Shown: positions 38,284 to 46,694, counted from the stretch's first letter. The stretch is DNA of 49,986 nucleotides from Pseudooceanicola endophyticus (GCF_018760365.1 NZ_JAHIAB010000019.1:16728-66713), one strand, 5' to 3'. The notes: generated from the letters alone by a model not told the origin. Translations and numbers: made by a program.

Positions 38284-39587
38284 GCACCGCGTCCCTTGTA
38301 GAAAAGTCCGAAAACGGACGGATCAACGCCGACGTTGCGACGCGCGTAGACCACCGCCTGCACGTTCCAGCCGATGATCGAGAAGGCCAGGCAGCAGGCC
38401 GCGCCGACAGAGCCGAAGCTCCAGGTGGCGAAGGGCATGGCAGCCATGGCGATCACGTTGGTGATGGTGATCATCCGGAAGGCCGCGCGCTCGTGGCCGC
38501 TCAGTTCCAGCAGTGCCGAGGTCGGGCCGGTCAGGGTGTTGACCACATAGGCCGCCGCGACGATGACCAGTTCGGGATGGGCCATGGCAAAGCCCGGGCC
38601 GAAGAGGTTCAGGAAGAAGCGTCCCTCGAACATCAGCAGGACGAAGATGAGCCCGGCCGTTACACTGGAGAGCACCGCGATGGCGGTGCAGGTGCGCTGC
38701 AGATCGGCGAATTTCTTCTCGTGATAGAAGCGCGAGATCAGCGGCGAGGCCACCATGTTGGCCGCCAGCAGGAAAAGGTTGAGCAGGGCCGCGATGCGCA
38801 GCGCCGCGAAGACCGGGCCGGTTTCCTCCGGGCTCAGCAGCAGACCCAGAATGACGATGGTCAGGTTCGGCGCCGCGATCTGCACGAAGGACGTGCCCCA
38901 GAGACCCCAAGCCGCCTGCAGCCAGCGCTTGTGTTCGTATTGCGCGGGCGCGCGCAGCAGCGCATGGGGCCGGGTTGCGGCATGCATCAGGGTCTGCCCG
39001 AAAATGCAGATGAAGAGCAGCACGGTGATCATCACCATGCCCCAGGCCGCATTCATCTGCGGCAGCAGCCCGAAGGCGAAGGGCAGCGCCGCCAGGGTGA
39101 CCAGGGCGCGCCAGATCACGTCGCGCGGTGCCAGCGACAGGGTCATGCCCCCGTAGCTGCGCAGCACGAAGGAGAAGTATTCGGCCAGCGCCAGGATGAT
39201 CGCGAAGACCCCGGTCAGCAGCAGAAAGCCGATGTCGAGGCCGGGCTTGAAGACCGGCAGGACCAGCGCACAGAGCAGCGACACGACCGCCGTGCCGCCG
39301 ACCACGATGCGAAAGCCGTTGCGGATCACCCCGGCGGCCAGCAGCGGCTTGTCCTCGCTGGCATAGATGCCGAGGAAGCGCAGCGACAGCATGCGCTGGC
39401 CGAAGCTGCCGCCCACCGCCAGCAGCGTGGCCAGCGAGAAGCCGAAACCGAAGAGACCGTATTCCGCCTTGCCCATGGCACGGGCCAGCATCAGGAACAT
39501 CAGGAACTGGAACCCCGCGGCGCCGACCTTGATGATCAGCGCCATGATCCCGCCGCGCAGCAGGCGGCGCATCAAAGGAGAGGCCAT
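38280..39587 (-). CDS. wzx: Wzx-type polysaccharide flippase
   Basis: A 435-residue polytopic membrane protein of the MATE/MOP polysaccharide flippase group, with about 12 predicted helices. The N-terminus (GGIMALIIKVGAAGFQFLMFLMLARAMGKAEYGLFGFGFSLATLL) is the typical polysaccharide biosynthesis block. It flips undecaprenyl-linked units to the periplasmic side. The ATG at 39587 overlaps the upstream GT4 stop by four bases; a longer in-frame form reaching 39707 would lie inside that gene and lacks membrane character. The family is poorly conserved in sequence, so the exact substrate cannot be read. Confidence 0.88.
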   Translation of the reverse strand: MASPLMRRLLRGGIMALIIKVGAAGFQFLMFLMLARAMGKAEYGLFGFGFSLATLLAVGGSFGQRMLSLRFLGIYASEDKPLLAAGVIRNGFRIVVGGTAVVSLLCALVLPVFKPGLDIGFLLLTGVFAIILALAEYFSFVLRSYGGMTLSLAPRDVIWRALVTLAALPFAFGLLPQMNAAWGMVMITVLLFICIFGQTLMHAATRPHALLRAPAQYEHKRWLQAAWGLWGTSFVQIAAPNLTIVILGLLLSPEETGPVFAALRIAALLNLFLLAANMVASPLISRFYHEKKFADLQRTCTAIAVLSSVTAGLIFVLLMFEGRFFLNLFGPGFAMAHPELVIVAAAYVVNTLTGPTSALLELSGHERAAFRMITITNVIAMAAMPFATWSFGSVGAACCLAFSIIGWNVQAVVYARRNVGVDPSVFGLFYKGRGA

Positions 39588-40813
39588 CACTGCCCCCGGG
39601 TGTCGCGCAGCAGCGCGTCGTAACCGATCTCGTTGCCCCGCAGGACCAGCTCCTGGAGTTGCTGACGGAAGCGCGCCGCGCCGAAGAACAGCGCGTTCTC
39701 GCGGCAAGTGTCCATGTCGAACTTGTCCTGCGCCGCCTCGAAGCGCTTCACCGCATCCTGCAGATCCGCGACCTCCTGCTTCTGGAACCAGACGCCGGTG
39801 GGCTTGTCGGCATGATCTAGGGCCTTGACCGTCTCGGCGGTGCCGCCCTGGCCCAGGGCGATCACCGGGGTGCCGCAGGCCTGGGCCTCGACCGGGATGA
39901 TGCCGAAGTCTTCCTGGGCGGCAAAGATGAAGGCCTTGGCACGCTGCATGTGGTCGCGCAGCACGTCGAAGCTCTGGTAGCCCAGGATCTCGACATTGGG
40001 ACCGGCGGCGGCCTTGACGCGGTGCATCTCGGGACCGTCGCCGATGATCACCAGCTTCTTGTCGGGCATGCCGGCGAAGGCGGCCGCGATCATGTCGATG
40101 CGTTTGTAGGGCACCATGCGCGAGGCGGTCAGGTAGAACTCTTCCTTGGGCGCGGTGCCCAGGGTGAAATCATCGGTTTTCACCGGCGGATAGACCACCA
40201 GGGAGTCGCGCCCGTAGACCTTGCGGATGCGCTGCGCGATGAATTTCGAATTCGCCAGCATCAGGTCGATGGAGGGCGGCGTGCGCATGTCCCAGAGGCG
40301 GAACTTGTGCATCATGCGGTGCGCCATGTGCCGCTTGAGCGCGCCGAAGCGGCCATCCAGCCCGTTGATGTATTCATGGGTCAGGTCCCAGGCATAGCGG
40401 GCCGGGGAATGGATATAGGCCACATGCGGCTGGCCGGGGGCAGTCAGCACGCCTTTGGCCAGCGCCGCCGAGGAGGTCAGCACCACGTCGTGATGGGTGA
40501 CGTCGAATTCCTCGATCGCGCGGGTGCACTGGTTGAGCAGGTAGCGATAGTACTTCTTCACCCCCGGCAGGCGGTTCAGGCGACTGACCTCGATGGTCCG
40601 GGAGCCGACGATCTCCTGGCGCTCGGCCTCGGTCAGGAAGTCGAACAGCGAATAGACCTTCGATTGGGGGAAGGCCTGGACCATCTGCTCGACCACACGT
40701 TCCCCGCCGGCAATGCCGGGGAACCAGTCATGCACGATCCCCACATCGAGTGCCCCAGCCTGAACACTTGCAAGCTCCGCCGACATGGCGGCTCCGGTCC
40801 CAAGATCAGTCAT
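39587..40813 (-). CDS. GT4 family glycosyltransferase (mannosyltransferase-like)
   Basis: A 408-residue GT-B enzyme of family 4. It opens with VGIVHDWFPGIAGGERVVEQM and has the VAYIHSPARYAWDLTHEY segment, then SRMVPYKRIDMIAAAF and FIFAAQEDFGIIPVEAQACGTPVIAL (donor E-x7-E). The pattern recalls WbaZ/WcaI-like mannosyltransferases, fitting the GDP-mannose gene manC in the locus, but this is a guess. It is the first gene of the minus-strand operon GT4-wzx-GT4-sulfotransferase. The ATG at 40813 has no clear ribosome site; the ATG at 40786 (residue 10), with GGAG five bases upstream, is a strong alternative. Confidence 0.9.
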   Translation of the reverse strand: MTDLGTGAAMSAELASVQAGALDVGIVHDWFPGIAGGERVVEQMVQAFPQSKVYSLFDFLTEAERQEIVGSRTIEVSRLNRLPGVKKYYRYLLNQCTRAIEEFDVTHHDVVLTSSAALAKGVLTAPGQPHVAYIHSPARYAWDLTHEYINGLDGRFGALKRHMAHRMMHKFRLWDMRTPPSIDLMLANSKFIAQRIRKVYGRDSLVVYPPVKTDDFTLGTAPKEEFYLTASRMVPYKRIDMIAAAFAGMPDKKLVIIGDGPEMHRVKAAAGPNVEILGYQSFDVLRDHMQRAKAFIFAAQEDFGIIPVEAQACGTPVIALGQGGTAETVKALDHADKPTGVWFQKQEVADLQDAVKRFEAAQDKFDMDTCRENALFFGAARFRQQLQELVLRGNEIGYDALLRDTRGQ

Positions 40814-41083
40814 TCAAATGATCTGCCTATATAAAAATAACTCTCAATGCCTCCACTCATAAGACATGCACCCCATGTTGCAATGGGTATCCGGCCCGGC
40901 TCCGGCAACTTCCCCCCCGATCGGCAGGCCCCGGTTCCCCCTGCCGACCCTGTCTGCCTAGTCAGAAGGCAGAGGCCCACCGTTCTGTCGGGAAAGAGTT
41001 TCCACATGTTCTATTGAGAAGGTCGCCTCCGTGCCGCGGCCCTTCGGCTGCACAACCGCCCCTCCAAGAGAACAGGACCCCCC

Positions 41084-41350
41084 ATGAGCAATCCCTTCAG
41101 CGGCCGAGCCATGTCCCTGAACGGTCCGGCCCGAGACCTTCTTCCGGTGACCCCCTCCGACAGCCTGGATCTGACCCATGTCGCCTGCGGCCTCTACGTG
41201 GAGCAGGGGGGCGTGATCGTCCTGCTGACCGAGCAGCAACAGACCCGGACGGTGACGGTGGCGGATTTCTCGATCCTGCCCGTCGGTGTCCGCAGGGTGC
41301 TGGCCACCGGCACCACCGCCACCGGCATCCACGCGCTGGTCCAGCCATGA
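41084..41350 (+). CDS. GTA/phage-type head spike base protein (Rcc01079 / GhsA-like)
   Basis: An 88-residue protein that I recognise as the small spike base family of rhodobacterial gene transfer agents and phages. Telling segments are MSNPFSGRAMSLNGPARDLLPVTPSDSLDL, the CGLYVEQGGVIVLLT strand, TRTVTVADFSILPVGVRRVLATGTTATGIHALV at the end. In R. capsulatus this protein and its neighbour form head fibres that bind the capsule. AGGA sits nine bases before the ATG. It overlaps the next gene by four bases (ATGA). No capsid, portal, terminase or tail gene is in the window, so the pair is separated from a particle. Function here is inferred. Confidence 0.82.
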   Translation: MSNPFSGRAMSLNGPARDLLPVTPSDSLDLTHVACGLYVEQGGVIVLLTEQQQTRTVTVADFSILPVGVRRVLATGTTATGIHALVQP

Positions 41351-42255
41351 TCGGAACCGGCCTGTCCCTGGGCGCCCTGGCACCGCGGTTCGGACGCGCG
41401 TCAGGCCAGCTGAACGCCTATACCTATGCCGGGCATGTTCCCCGGATGGTCTGGGATTTCGAGACCGGCTACCTGTCGGAGCTGCCCCTGCCCCTGCAGC
41501 GGGCCAGCCTGGCCAGCCAGACCGACCGCAACGGTGTGCTGCTGCAGGCGCGCAAGAACGAACCGCGCTTCGCCTATCCCGGCGGTCGGCGCGCCCTGCT
41601 GCTGGAGGCCAGTGCCAGCAACATCTGCCACGTCTACACGGTCCCGACCCTGAACGCCAAGCTGTCGGCCGCGAGCCCCGCAGTGCTGTCTCTGGTCGAT
41701 GCAAGTGCGGCACTCTCCACGGCAGGGCTGCGGCAGCTGACCGGCCCCTATGCCTACCGCATCAACAACAGTGCGAATGCCAGCTACGTCTTTTGCGTAC
41801 TGGAGAGCGCCCCGGCCGGCACCCAGACCCATCTTGCCTCGGCCTGGGCGCGCAAGGTTTCCGGGTCGGGCACGCAAAACGTTGTGCGCGTCGATGGCGC
41901 TGCCGGAGAGCAGAGCGCCTCGATCACCTCCTCGGGCTTCGCGCTTTACACGACGATGGCCTCGGTACCTGCGAACTCCAAGCGGATGCTGATCCGGGTC
42001 GAGCCCGGCTCCGTCATCGACTTCGTCCTGCCCTGGTACCGCCCGAGCACCGACACCAGCAGCTACGTGCTGAGCGATGCCACCGGCCAGGCCCGGGCCG
42101 CCGACACCCTGATCCTGTCGACCGCGCTCTACGGTCTGGCCACCGACCAGCAATTCCGCGCGGTGCGCAGCGATGGCGAGGTCACCCTCCAGGCCGTCTC
42201 CGGGACCCTGACCCTGCCGGCCGGAAAGTACCACCTGCTGCACGACCTGCCCTGA
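41347..42255 (+). CDS. Putative head spike / fibre protein paired with the spike base
   Basis: A 302-residue protein starting MIGTGLSLGALAPRFGRASG, an N-terminus common in proteins encoded just after the spike base gene in rhodobacterial phages. The body is beta-rich with little charge clustering, and contains SNICHVYTVPTLNA, YRINNSANASYVFCVLE, AWARKVSGSGTQNVVRVDG and a C-terminal YHLLHDLP. The middle part looks like a carbohydrate-binding jelly-roll (head spike fibre type), but no catalytic motif is seen. It is translationally coupled to the spike base gene by an ATGA overlap and ends 5 bp from the convergent repA. A receptor-binding role toward polysaccharide is inferred from the pairing. 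Confidence 0.7.
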   Translation: MIGTGLSLGALAPRFGRASGQLNAYTYAGHVPRMVWDFETGYLSELPLPLQRASLASQTDRNGVLLQARKNEPRFAYPGGRRALLLEASASNICHVYTVPTLNAKLSAASPAVLSLVDASAALSTAGLRQLTGPYAYRINNSANASYVFCVLESAPAGTQTHLASAWARKVSGSGTQNVVRVDGAAGEQSASITSSGFALYTTMASVPANSKRMLIRVEPGSVIDFVLPWYRPSTDTSSYVLSDATGQARAADTLILSTALYGLATDQQFRAVRSDGEVTLQAVSGTLTLPAGKYHLLHDLP

Positions 42256-42260
42256 GCCTT

Positions 42261-43289
42261 CTAGCCGGCTGCGGCCTTCTTCCTCACGAAGCCGAGGAAG
42301 GCGCGGTCGGCCGCGCGCAGCCGCGGTCGGCCCGAGACCGCCCAGAAGCTGCGCCACTCCGCCTCCAGCGCGTAGACGTCGGCGCCCGGCAGGATCTGGC
42401 GCGCGGCCTCCAGCGTCTCGGGCGAAAGCGGCGGAGCATCGGCGCCCGGATCCACCAGCACCCCGCGCCGGTCGAAACGGATGATGTCGCCGGGCTCTTC
42501 CGAGATCTCGTAATCGGGCAGGGTGTCGCCCTCGATCATGTCGCGGATCATCTTGCGGAAGACCCGGCGCGGCGAGGCGCTGCCCGACTTCTTCAAGAGC
42601 AGCTCGACCGAGATCCGCCAGCTCTCCTGCTTGCCGCAGTGCTTGCGCGCCAGCTCGTAGATCCGCCGCTCCAGCGGCTTCCTCAGCCGGAAGTAATCGC
42701 GCGACAGCGTCAGCACCGATTTCGACAGCACCGCGCGAAACAGCCAATCCGAGAGCGTCACCGTCACGCTGACCATCCGGCCCCCGCGGCTCTTCTTCAC
42801 GATCTCCCATTTCTCGATCAGCCCGAAGCCGGTGGTGACCTCCTCGTCGCCGGTGACGATGTTAGTGGTGATCCGGGTCCCCGCCAGCCGCTCGAAGCTT
42901 TCGCGCAGCCGGCGGTAGGCGTCACCGCTGGTCTCGCGGTTGGTGGCGACCAGCAGGTCGTGGGCGCGCAGGGTGAGGGTGCGCGAGACCGCGCGCCCCG
43001 CGTTGATCCCCGCCATCAGCTGGGAGATGCAGAAGATCAGGATGTCCTTGTCGTGGATCGTGGCCAGCCCCTTCATCGAGGGCGTGACCTCGATCGTGGC
43101 ACCGCGATGCTCGTAGCTCAGGATGCGCCGGTCGGGCCGGGTCGAGAGGCTGAAGATGGGATGTTCCATCGTCGCCATGTCATCCTTGGGGATGGCATCG
43201 AAGATGTCGCAGAGGAAGAAATCCACCTGCGGATGTGGCTGCGGCAGCAGAGGTCCTGCCCCCTGCCCCGCCGTGATCGCTCCGGCCAT
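42261..43289 (-). CDS. repA: Plasmid replication initiator (RepA, RPA domain)
   Basis: A 342-residue protein of the replication initiator protein A family (PF10134 type), found on alphaproteobacterial plasmids. Features: the MEHPIFSLSTRPDRRILSYEHRG block (about 41-63), DKDILIFCISQLMAGIN, TNRETSGDAYRRLRESFERL (first winged helix), a second winged helix with SLSRDYFRLRKPLERRIYELARKHCGKQ and KKSGSASPRRVFRKMIRDM. It binds iterons and opens the origin. The ATG at 43289 has AGGA seven bases upstream. It is transcribed away from the iterons (43350-43471) and is convergent with the spike pair. In roseobacters RepA-type plasmids with polysaccharide loci are known. Confidence 0.92.
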   Translation of the reverse strand: MAGAITAGQGAGPLLPQPHPQVDFFLCDIFDAIPKDDMATMEHPIFSLSTRPDRRILSYEHRGATIEVTPSMKGLATIHDKDILIFCISQLMAGINAGRAVSRTLTLRAHDLLVATNRETSGDAYRRLRESFERLAGTRITTNIVTGDEEVTTGFGLIEKWEIVKKSRGGRMVSVTVTLSDWLFRAVLSKSVLTLSRDYFRLRKPLERRIYELARKHCGKQESWRISVELLLKKSGSASPRRVFRKMIRDMIEGDTLPDYEISEEPGDIIRFDRRGVLVDPGADAPPLSPETLEAARQILPGADVYALEAEWRSFWAVSGRPRLRAADRAFLGFVRKKAAAG

Positions 43290-43349
43290 GCGCCCGTCCT
43301 GTACTGCCCGCTCGCGCCCCGGATCGTGCCAGCGGCACCCCCAGGATCT

Positions 43350-43471
43350 TTCGTGGTTTCATTGACACCGAACCTAGAGCGCCCCCCGCCCCCGGTCCAG
43401 TCTCCTGATCGTGGGTTCAGAGTCACCACAACGTGGGATCAGAGTCGCCCTATCGTGGGTTCAGATTCACT
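43350..43471. repeat. Iterons of the replication origin
   Basis: Three direct repeats of the form (A/T)CGTGGG(T/A)TCAGA(G/T)TC(A/G)C lie at 43408-43427, 43430-43449 and 43452-43471, exactly 22 bp apart (about two helical turns). A fourth, degenerate unit (TTCGTGGTTTCATTGACACC) lies at 43350-43369. They sit immediately upstream of repA, so they are the likely RepA binding sites for both origin opening and autoregulation. Confidence 0.88.
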
Positions 43472-43529
43472 CCTCTTCCCGACAGGCGAAATTCCTCCAT
43501 GTTTCACAGGCAGATCCAAAGGGGATGAC

Positions 43530-43575
43530 ATCGCTTAACACTATAAATAACACATATCTAACACTTCGGGAAAAA
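43530..43575. other. AT-rich unwinding element of the origin
   Basis: An AT-rich stretch in GC-rich DNA, containing three direct TAACAC repeats at 43536-43541, 43548-43553 and 43559-43564, spaced 12 and 11 bp. Its place beside the iterons fits a DNA unwinding element. No consensus DnaA box was seen. A similar TTC(C)GGGAAA(AA)TGCAG sequence occurs at 43566-43580 and 43685-43699 and may be an operator for parA or repA. Confidence 0.6.
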
Positions 43576-43713
43576 TGCAGGATGCCCCGACCCGCCCGTT
43601 TCCTAGGCTGGAAAGCTGTTATTTTTCAAAGAAAATGGGAATCAGATGCCGATCCTTGTTTCATGTGATGCCTTTCGTGGTATGTTCCGGGAAATGCAGC
43701 ACATGAGGGTGAA

Positions 43714-45093
43714 ATGAGCGAGGCACTGCCCCCCTATTTCAACATCGACCCGGACCGGGCCCTGAAGGACCTGGGCCCCTCCTTCTCCACCGCCCGCTTC
43801 TCCGAGATCGCCGAGGCCTGCGCCCGCGGGCGCGGCGATCTCGCTTCCCGCGGACTGGACGAGGCGGGCCGGAAATCGCTCCGGCTGTTCTCCACATGGG
43901 AGATCACCCGCTACCTGATCCCGGTCGCAACCCCGCATTTCCGCCGCGTGCTGCGCGCCAATCCCGACTTGCCCCAGGGCCGGTCCGAGACAGAGGGCGG
44001 TGCCAAGTGGTTCACCCTCGACGAGGTGCTGCGCCTGCGCGCGCACTTCGCCGCCGAGGGGGCGAAGAACAAGGAATACCTCCCCTACCGACCCGAGGGG
44101 CTGCCTGCCAAGATGGTCGCGGTGGCGAACTTCAAGGGCGGCGTCGGCAAGACTTCGACCGCGGCGCATCTGGCAATGTCCGCAGCGCTCGATGGCTACA
44201 AGGTGCTGGTCGTCGACCTCGACAGCCAGGGCTCCATGACCTCTATTTTCGGCGGCGCGGTGGAGGATGAATTCGAGACCGTCTTCCCGCTGCTCGCGCG
44301 CCACTACGCCCGACACCTGCGCCAGGAGAACCAGCGCCGGCTGGATCGAGGCGACCCGCCGATCCCGCTCGACGACACGCTGAGCGAGGCGCTGGAGGTG
44401 AAGGCCGCCGACCTCATCCAGAAGACCCACTGGCCCAATATCGACCTGATCGGCGCCCAGCTGAACCTCTACTGGTCCGAGTTCCAGATCCCGGTCTGGC
44501 GGATGCAGGCGCGCAGCTGGAAGCTCTGGGAGGCGCTGACCGAAAGCCTGGAAGCCGACGGCGTGCTGGACCAGTACGACGTGATCTTCCTCGATACCCC
44601 CCCTGCCCTCGGCTACCTGACGATCAACGGGCTGTCGGCGGCGGACATCCTGCTGGTACCCATGGGCGCCTCCTTCCTGGAGTTCGACAGCACGGGGCGG
44701 TTCTTCGACATGTTGCACTCGACCTTCGCCTCGATCGAGGAGGGAGAGAACATCGCCGCCCGCGCCCTGGGGCGCGAGGAGCTTGCGTTCGAATGGGACG
44801 CGGTGCGCGCGGTGATCACCCGCTACGACGGCGCCCAGCAGGGCGAGCTGGCAGCGTTGATGCAGGCCTATCTGGGCCAGGTCCTGGTCCCCGAGCGGCA
44901 GGACTTCACCGCGCTGATCGGTCAGGCCGGAGAGCAGGTCTCGGGGATCTACGAGGCCGATTACCGCGACTTCAACCGCGAGACCTATGCCCGCGGCCGC
45001 GCCACTTTCGACGAGACCTACGCGGCCTTCAAGCGGCTGCTGATCGGCACCTGGCGGCGCGACGAACTGGCCGCCCGGGAAGCTGCGGAATGA
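43714..45093 (+). CDS. parA: ParA partition ATPase (type Ia, with N-terminal DNA-binding region)
   Basis: A 459-residue Walker-type ATPase for plasmid segregation. An N-terminal helix-turn-helix-like region (about 55-115, with WFTLDEVLRLRAHF) precedes the deviant Walker A KGGVGKTS (141-148), the VLVVDLDSQGSMTSIFG A-prime motif and the VIFLDTPPALGYLTING Walker B. The long N-terminus is typical of P1-type ParA proteins that also repress their own operon. The ATG at 43714 follows GAGGG. parB follows 187 bp downstream on the same strand, with an intergenic repeat and a parS-like palindrome in the gap. ParA moves ParB-parS complexes on the nucleoid. Confidence 0.95.
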   Translation: MSEALPPYFNIDPDRALKDLGPSFSTARFSEIAEACARGRGDLASRGLDEAGRKSLRLFSTWEITRYLIPVATPHFRRVLRANPDLPQGRSETEGGAKWFTLDEVLRLRAHFAAEGAKNKEYLPYRPEGLPAKMVAVANFKGGVGKTSTAAHLAMSAALDGYKVLVVDLDSQGSMTSIFGGAVEDEFETVFPLLARHYARHLRQENQRRLDRGDPPIPLDDTLSEALEVKAADLIQKTHWPNIDLIGAQLNLYWSEFQIPVWRMQARSWKLWEALTESLEADGVLDQYDVIFLDTPPALGYLTINGLSAADILLVPMGASFLEFDSTGRFFDMLHSTFASIEEGENIAARALGREELAFEWDAVRAVITRYDGAQQGELAALMQAYLGQVLVPERQDFTALIGQAGEQVSGIYEADYRDFNRETYARGRATFDETYAAFKRLLIGTWRRDELAAREAAE

Positions 45094-45101
45094 GAGCGGG
45101 A

Positions 45102-45210
45102 GGGGGGCTCTGCCCCCGTCCCCTCCGGGGACTCCCTCGGGATATTTATGGCCAGATGACAGGGAGCCTGTGGCTCTTTCATCTGGCCGAAAATATCCCC
45201 GCCGGAGGCT
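45102..45210. repeat. Rhodobacterales-type intergenic repeat, copy B
   Basis: Located between parA and parB. It starts with GGGGGGCTCTGCCCCC, continues with CCTCCGGGG and an inverted repeat whose arms are GATATTTATGGCCAGATGA (45141-45159) and TCATCTGGCCGAAAATATC (45179-45197), and ends with CCCCGCCGGAGG. The right arm is identical in copy C (46771-46789). Confidence 0.8.
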
Positions 45211-45224
45211 CGGCCCGAAGGGCC

Positions 45225-45240
45225 GTTTCGCGCGCGAAAC
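45225..45240. other. parS-like palindrome 1
   Basis: GTTTCGCGCGCGAAAC, a perfect 16-bp palindrome, 41 bp before parB. It resembles the chromosomal parS consensus (GTTTCAC/GTGAAAC arms) with a CG-only core two bases longer. It recurs three more times on this replicon and so is the likely ParB site. Confidence 0.78.
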
Positions 45241-45280
45241 ATTTGCACCCGACAGGTGCATCTCTCAAGGAGGACCCCGC

Positions 45281-46291
45281 ATGGCCAAGCGCAGGCGCCT
45301 GACCCCCGCCAACCCGACCTTCCTCGGAGGCCCCGAGGAGGAAGCGGCCCCGCTCGAAACCAAGTCGGCTTTCCCGATGGGCGTGGCGCAGACCCGTACC
45401 CGGTCCCGCGCGCCCATCGCGGAGGTTGCCGCCGAAGCCTCGGCGGCGGCCGCGCTGAGCGAGCTGTCCGATGCCCTTCAGCAGGCCCGTGACGAGGGGC
45501 GCCTGGTGCAGGTCCTGGCGCTTTCCGAAGTCGAGAGCGGGCACATGGTTCGCGACCGGATCATCGCCGACGAGGAAGAGCTTCAGGCGCTGGTGGAGAG
45601 CCTGCGCGCCCGTGGCCAGCAGACCCCGATCGAGGTGGTGGACCGCGGCGCCGGCGCCGTGCCGCGCTATGGCCTGATTTCGGGCTGGCGGCGGCTGGCG
45701 GCGCTCGGGCGGCTGGCGCGGGAGGATCAGAAATTCGACCGGGTGCTGGCCCTGGTGCGTGCTCCGAAAAGCGCCGCCGATGCCTATGTCGCCATGGTAG
45801 AGGAGAACGAGATCCGGGTCGGCCTCAGCTATTATGAGCGCGCCCGCATCGCCATGAAGGCCGTCGAGCAGGGCGTCTACCCGGAGGTCGGTGCCGCTCT
45901 GCGCGGGCTCTTCGCAAATGTTTCGCGCGCGAAACGTTCGAAGATCCGCAGCTTCACCGTGGTGGTCGACTGCCTGGACGGTGCGCTGCGTTTCCCGACC
46001 GCCATCGGCGAGCGGCTGGGGCTGGAGCTGGCCAAGCGGCTGACCGAGGAGAGGGGGGCGGCGGCGCGTCTGAGAAAGGCGCTGGAAGCGGCCTCTCCGG
46101 AGACTGCCGAGGCCGAGCAGGCGATCCTACTGCGCCGCCCGCCGGCTGCGAAGGCGCCAGTTGCCAAGGCCCCCGCCCCACCCGCTGTGGCGCTGTCCTA
46201 TGACGCCGAGGCGGGCCGCCTGGTGCTGAGCGGCCCGGGGGTGGATCAAGATTTGCGCAAGGCGCTGGAGGCCTGGCTGAAGCGGCGCTGA
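45281..46291 (+). CDS. parB: ParB partition protein
   Basis: A 336-residue centromere-binding protein. The N-terminal region has RSRAPIAEVA and then the ParB/Spo0J nuclease-like domain (LALSEVESGHMVRDRI, VESLRARGQQTPIEV, YGLISGWRRLAALGRL), followed by VAMVEENEIRVGLSYYERARIA and a helix-turn-helix region around 190-235. The C-terminus has an Ala/Pro linker (KAPVAKAPAPPA) and a small dimerisation-like end. The ATG at 45281 has a perfect AAGGAGG (45268-45274). One copy of the palindrome GTTTCGCGCGCGAAAC is inside its coding sequence (45920-45935). It is co-transcribed with parA or from its own promoter. Confidence 0.93.
   Translation: MAKRRRLTPANPTFLGGPEEEAAPLETKSAFPMGVAQTRTRSRAPIAEVAAEASAAAALSELSDALQQARDEGRLVQVLALSEVESGHMVRDRIIADEEELQALVESLRARGQQTPIEVVDRGAGAVPRYGLISGWRRLAALGRLAREDQKFDRVLALVRAPKSAADAYVAMVEENEIRVGLSYYERARIAMKAVEQGVYPEVGAALRGLFANVSRAKRSKIRSFTVVVDCLDGALRFPTAIGERLGLELAKRLTEERGAAARLRKALEAASPETAEAEQAILLRRPPAAKAPVAKAPAPPAVALSYDAEAGRLVLSGPGVDQDLRKALEAWLKRR
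45920..45935. other. parS-like palindrome 2, inside parB
   Basis: The same 16-bp palindrome GTTTCGCGCGCGAAAC within the parB coding region; the codons read Val-Ser-Arg-Ala-Lys. Conservation of the whole site inside a gene suggests selection as a binding site. Confidence 0.78.
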
Positions 46292-46294
46292 CGA

Positions 46295-46639
46295 TCAGGC
46301 GCTCCGGGAGAGGCCCTTCCGGAGCGCGCGGGCCAGCAGCAGGCCCAGGATGATCCCCGCGCCATCGGCACAGACATCGTAGACGCTGCGATCCCGCCCG
46401 AACCAGGGTTGCAGGATCTCGATCAGACCGCCCAGAAGCAGCAGTCCGGGAAGGCTCCAGCGCAGCAGGCGCGGGGCCAGAAGGGCCGTGGGCAAGGTCA
46501 GGACGGCGAAGGCGCCCGCGTGCTTCACCTTGTCGATGCCATAGAGCGAGACCTCTTCGGGACTGGGAGCGAGCGCGGCACTGAGCACGGCGAGGGCCAG
46601 GGCGGTGGTGAGCAGCAGGGAGAAGGTGGGGCGTGACAT
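46295..46639 (-). CDS. VanZ-like small membrane protein
   Basis: A 114-residue protein with four hydrophobic helices and the VanZ-type pattern: DKVKHAGAFAVLTLPTAL near residues 36-53 (K-x-x-H-A motif), and GLIEILQPWFGRDRSVYDVCADGAGIILGLL (E-x-x-Q and D-x-x-x-D-x-x-G-x-x-L/G). The function of this family is mostly unknown; some members affect glycopeptide sensitivity or phospholipid composition. The ATG at 46639 is preceded by AGGATCCTCC. It converges with parB only 3 bp away. A parS-like palindrome lies just upstream of it (46667-46682). Confidence 0.8.
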   Translation of the reverse strand: MSRPTFSLLLTTALALAVLSAALAPSPEEVSLYGIDKVKHAGAFAVLTLPTALLAPRLLRWSLPGLLLLGGLIEILQPWFGRDRSVYDVCADGAGIILGLLLARALRKGLSRSA

Positions 46640-46666
46640 GGAGGATCCTCGTGCAGATCGGAAAAT

Positions 46667-46682
46667 GTTTCGCGCGCGAAAC
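46667..46682. other. parS-like palindrome 3
   Basis: GTTTCGCGCGCGAAAC, extending to an 18-bp palindrome with flanking T and A (46666-46683), 376 bp after parB. Confidence 0.78.
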
Positions 46683-46694
46683 ATGAGGAGGTAA

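Noticed and set aside
41084..42255. A complete prophage or GTA cluster.
   Set aside because: Only the spike pair is present. No terminase, portal, capsid, protease or tail genes flank it.
45225..45240. RepABC-type centromere.
   Set aside because: The palindrome differs from the GTTNNCNGCNGNNAAC consensus at two fixed positions, and the replicon has a RepA-type initiator instead of RepC.
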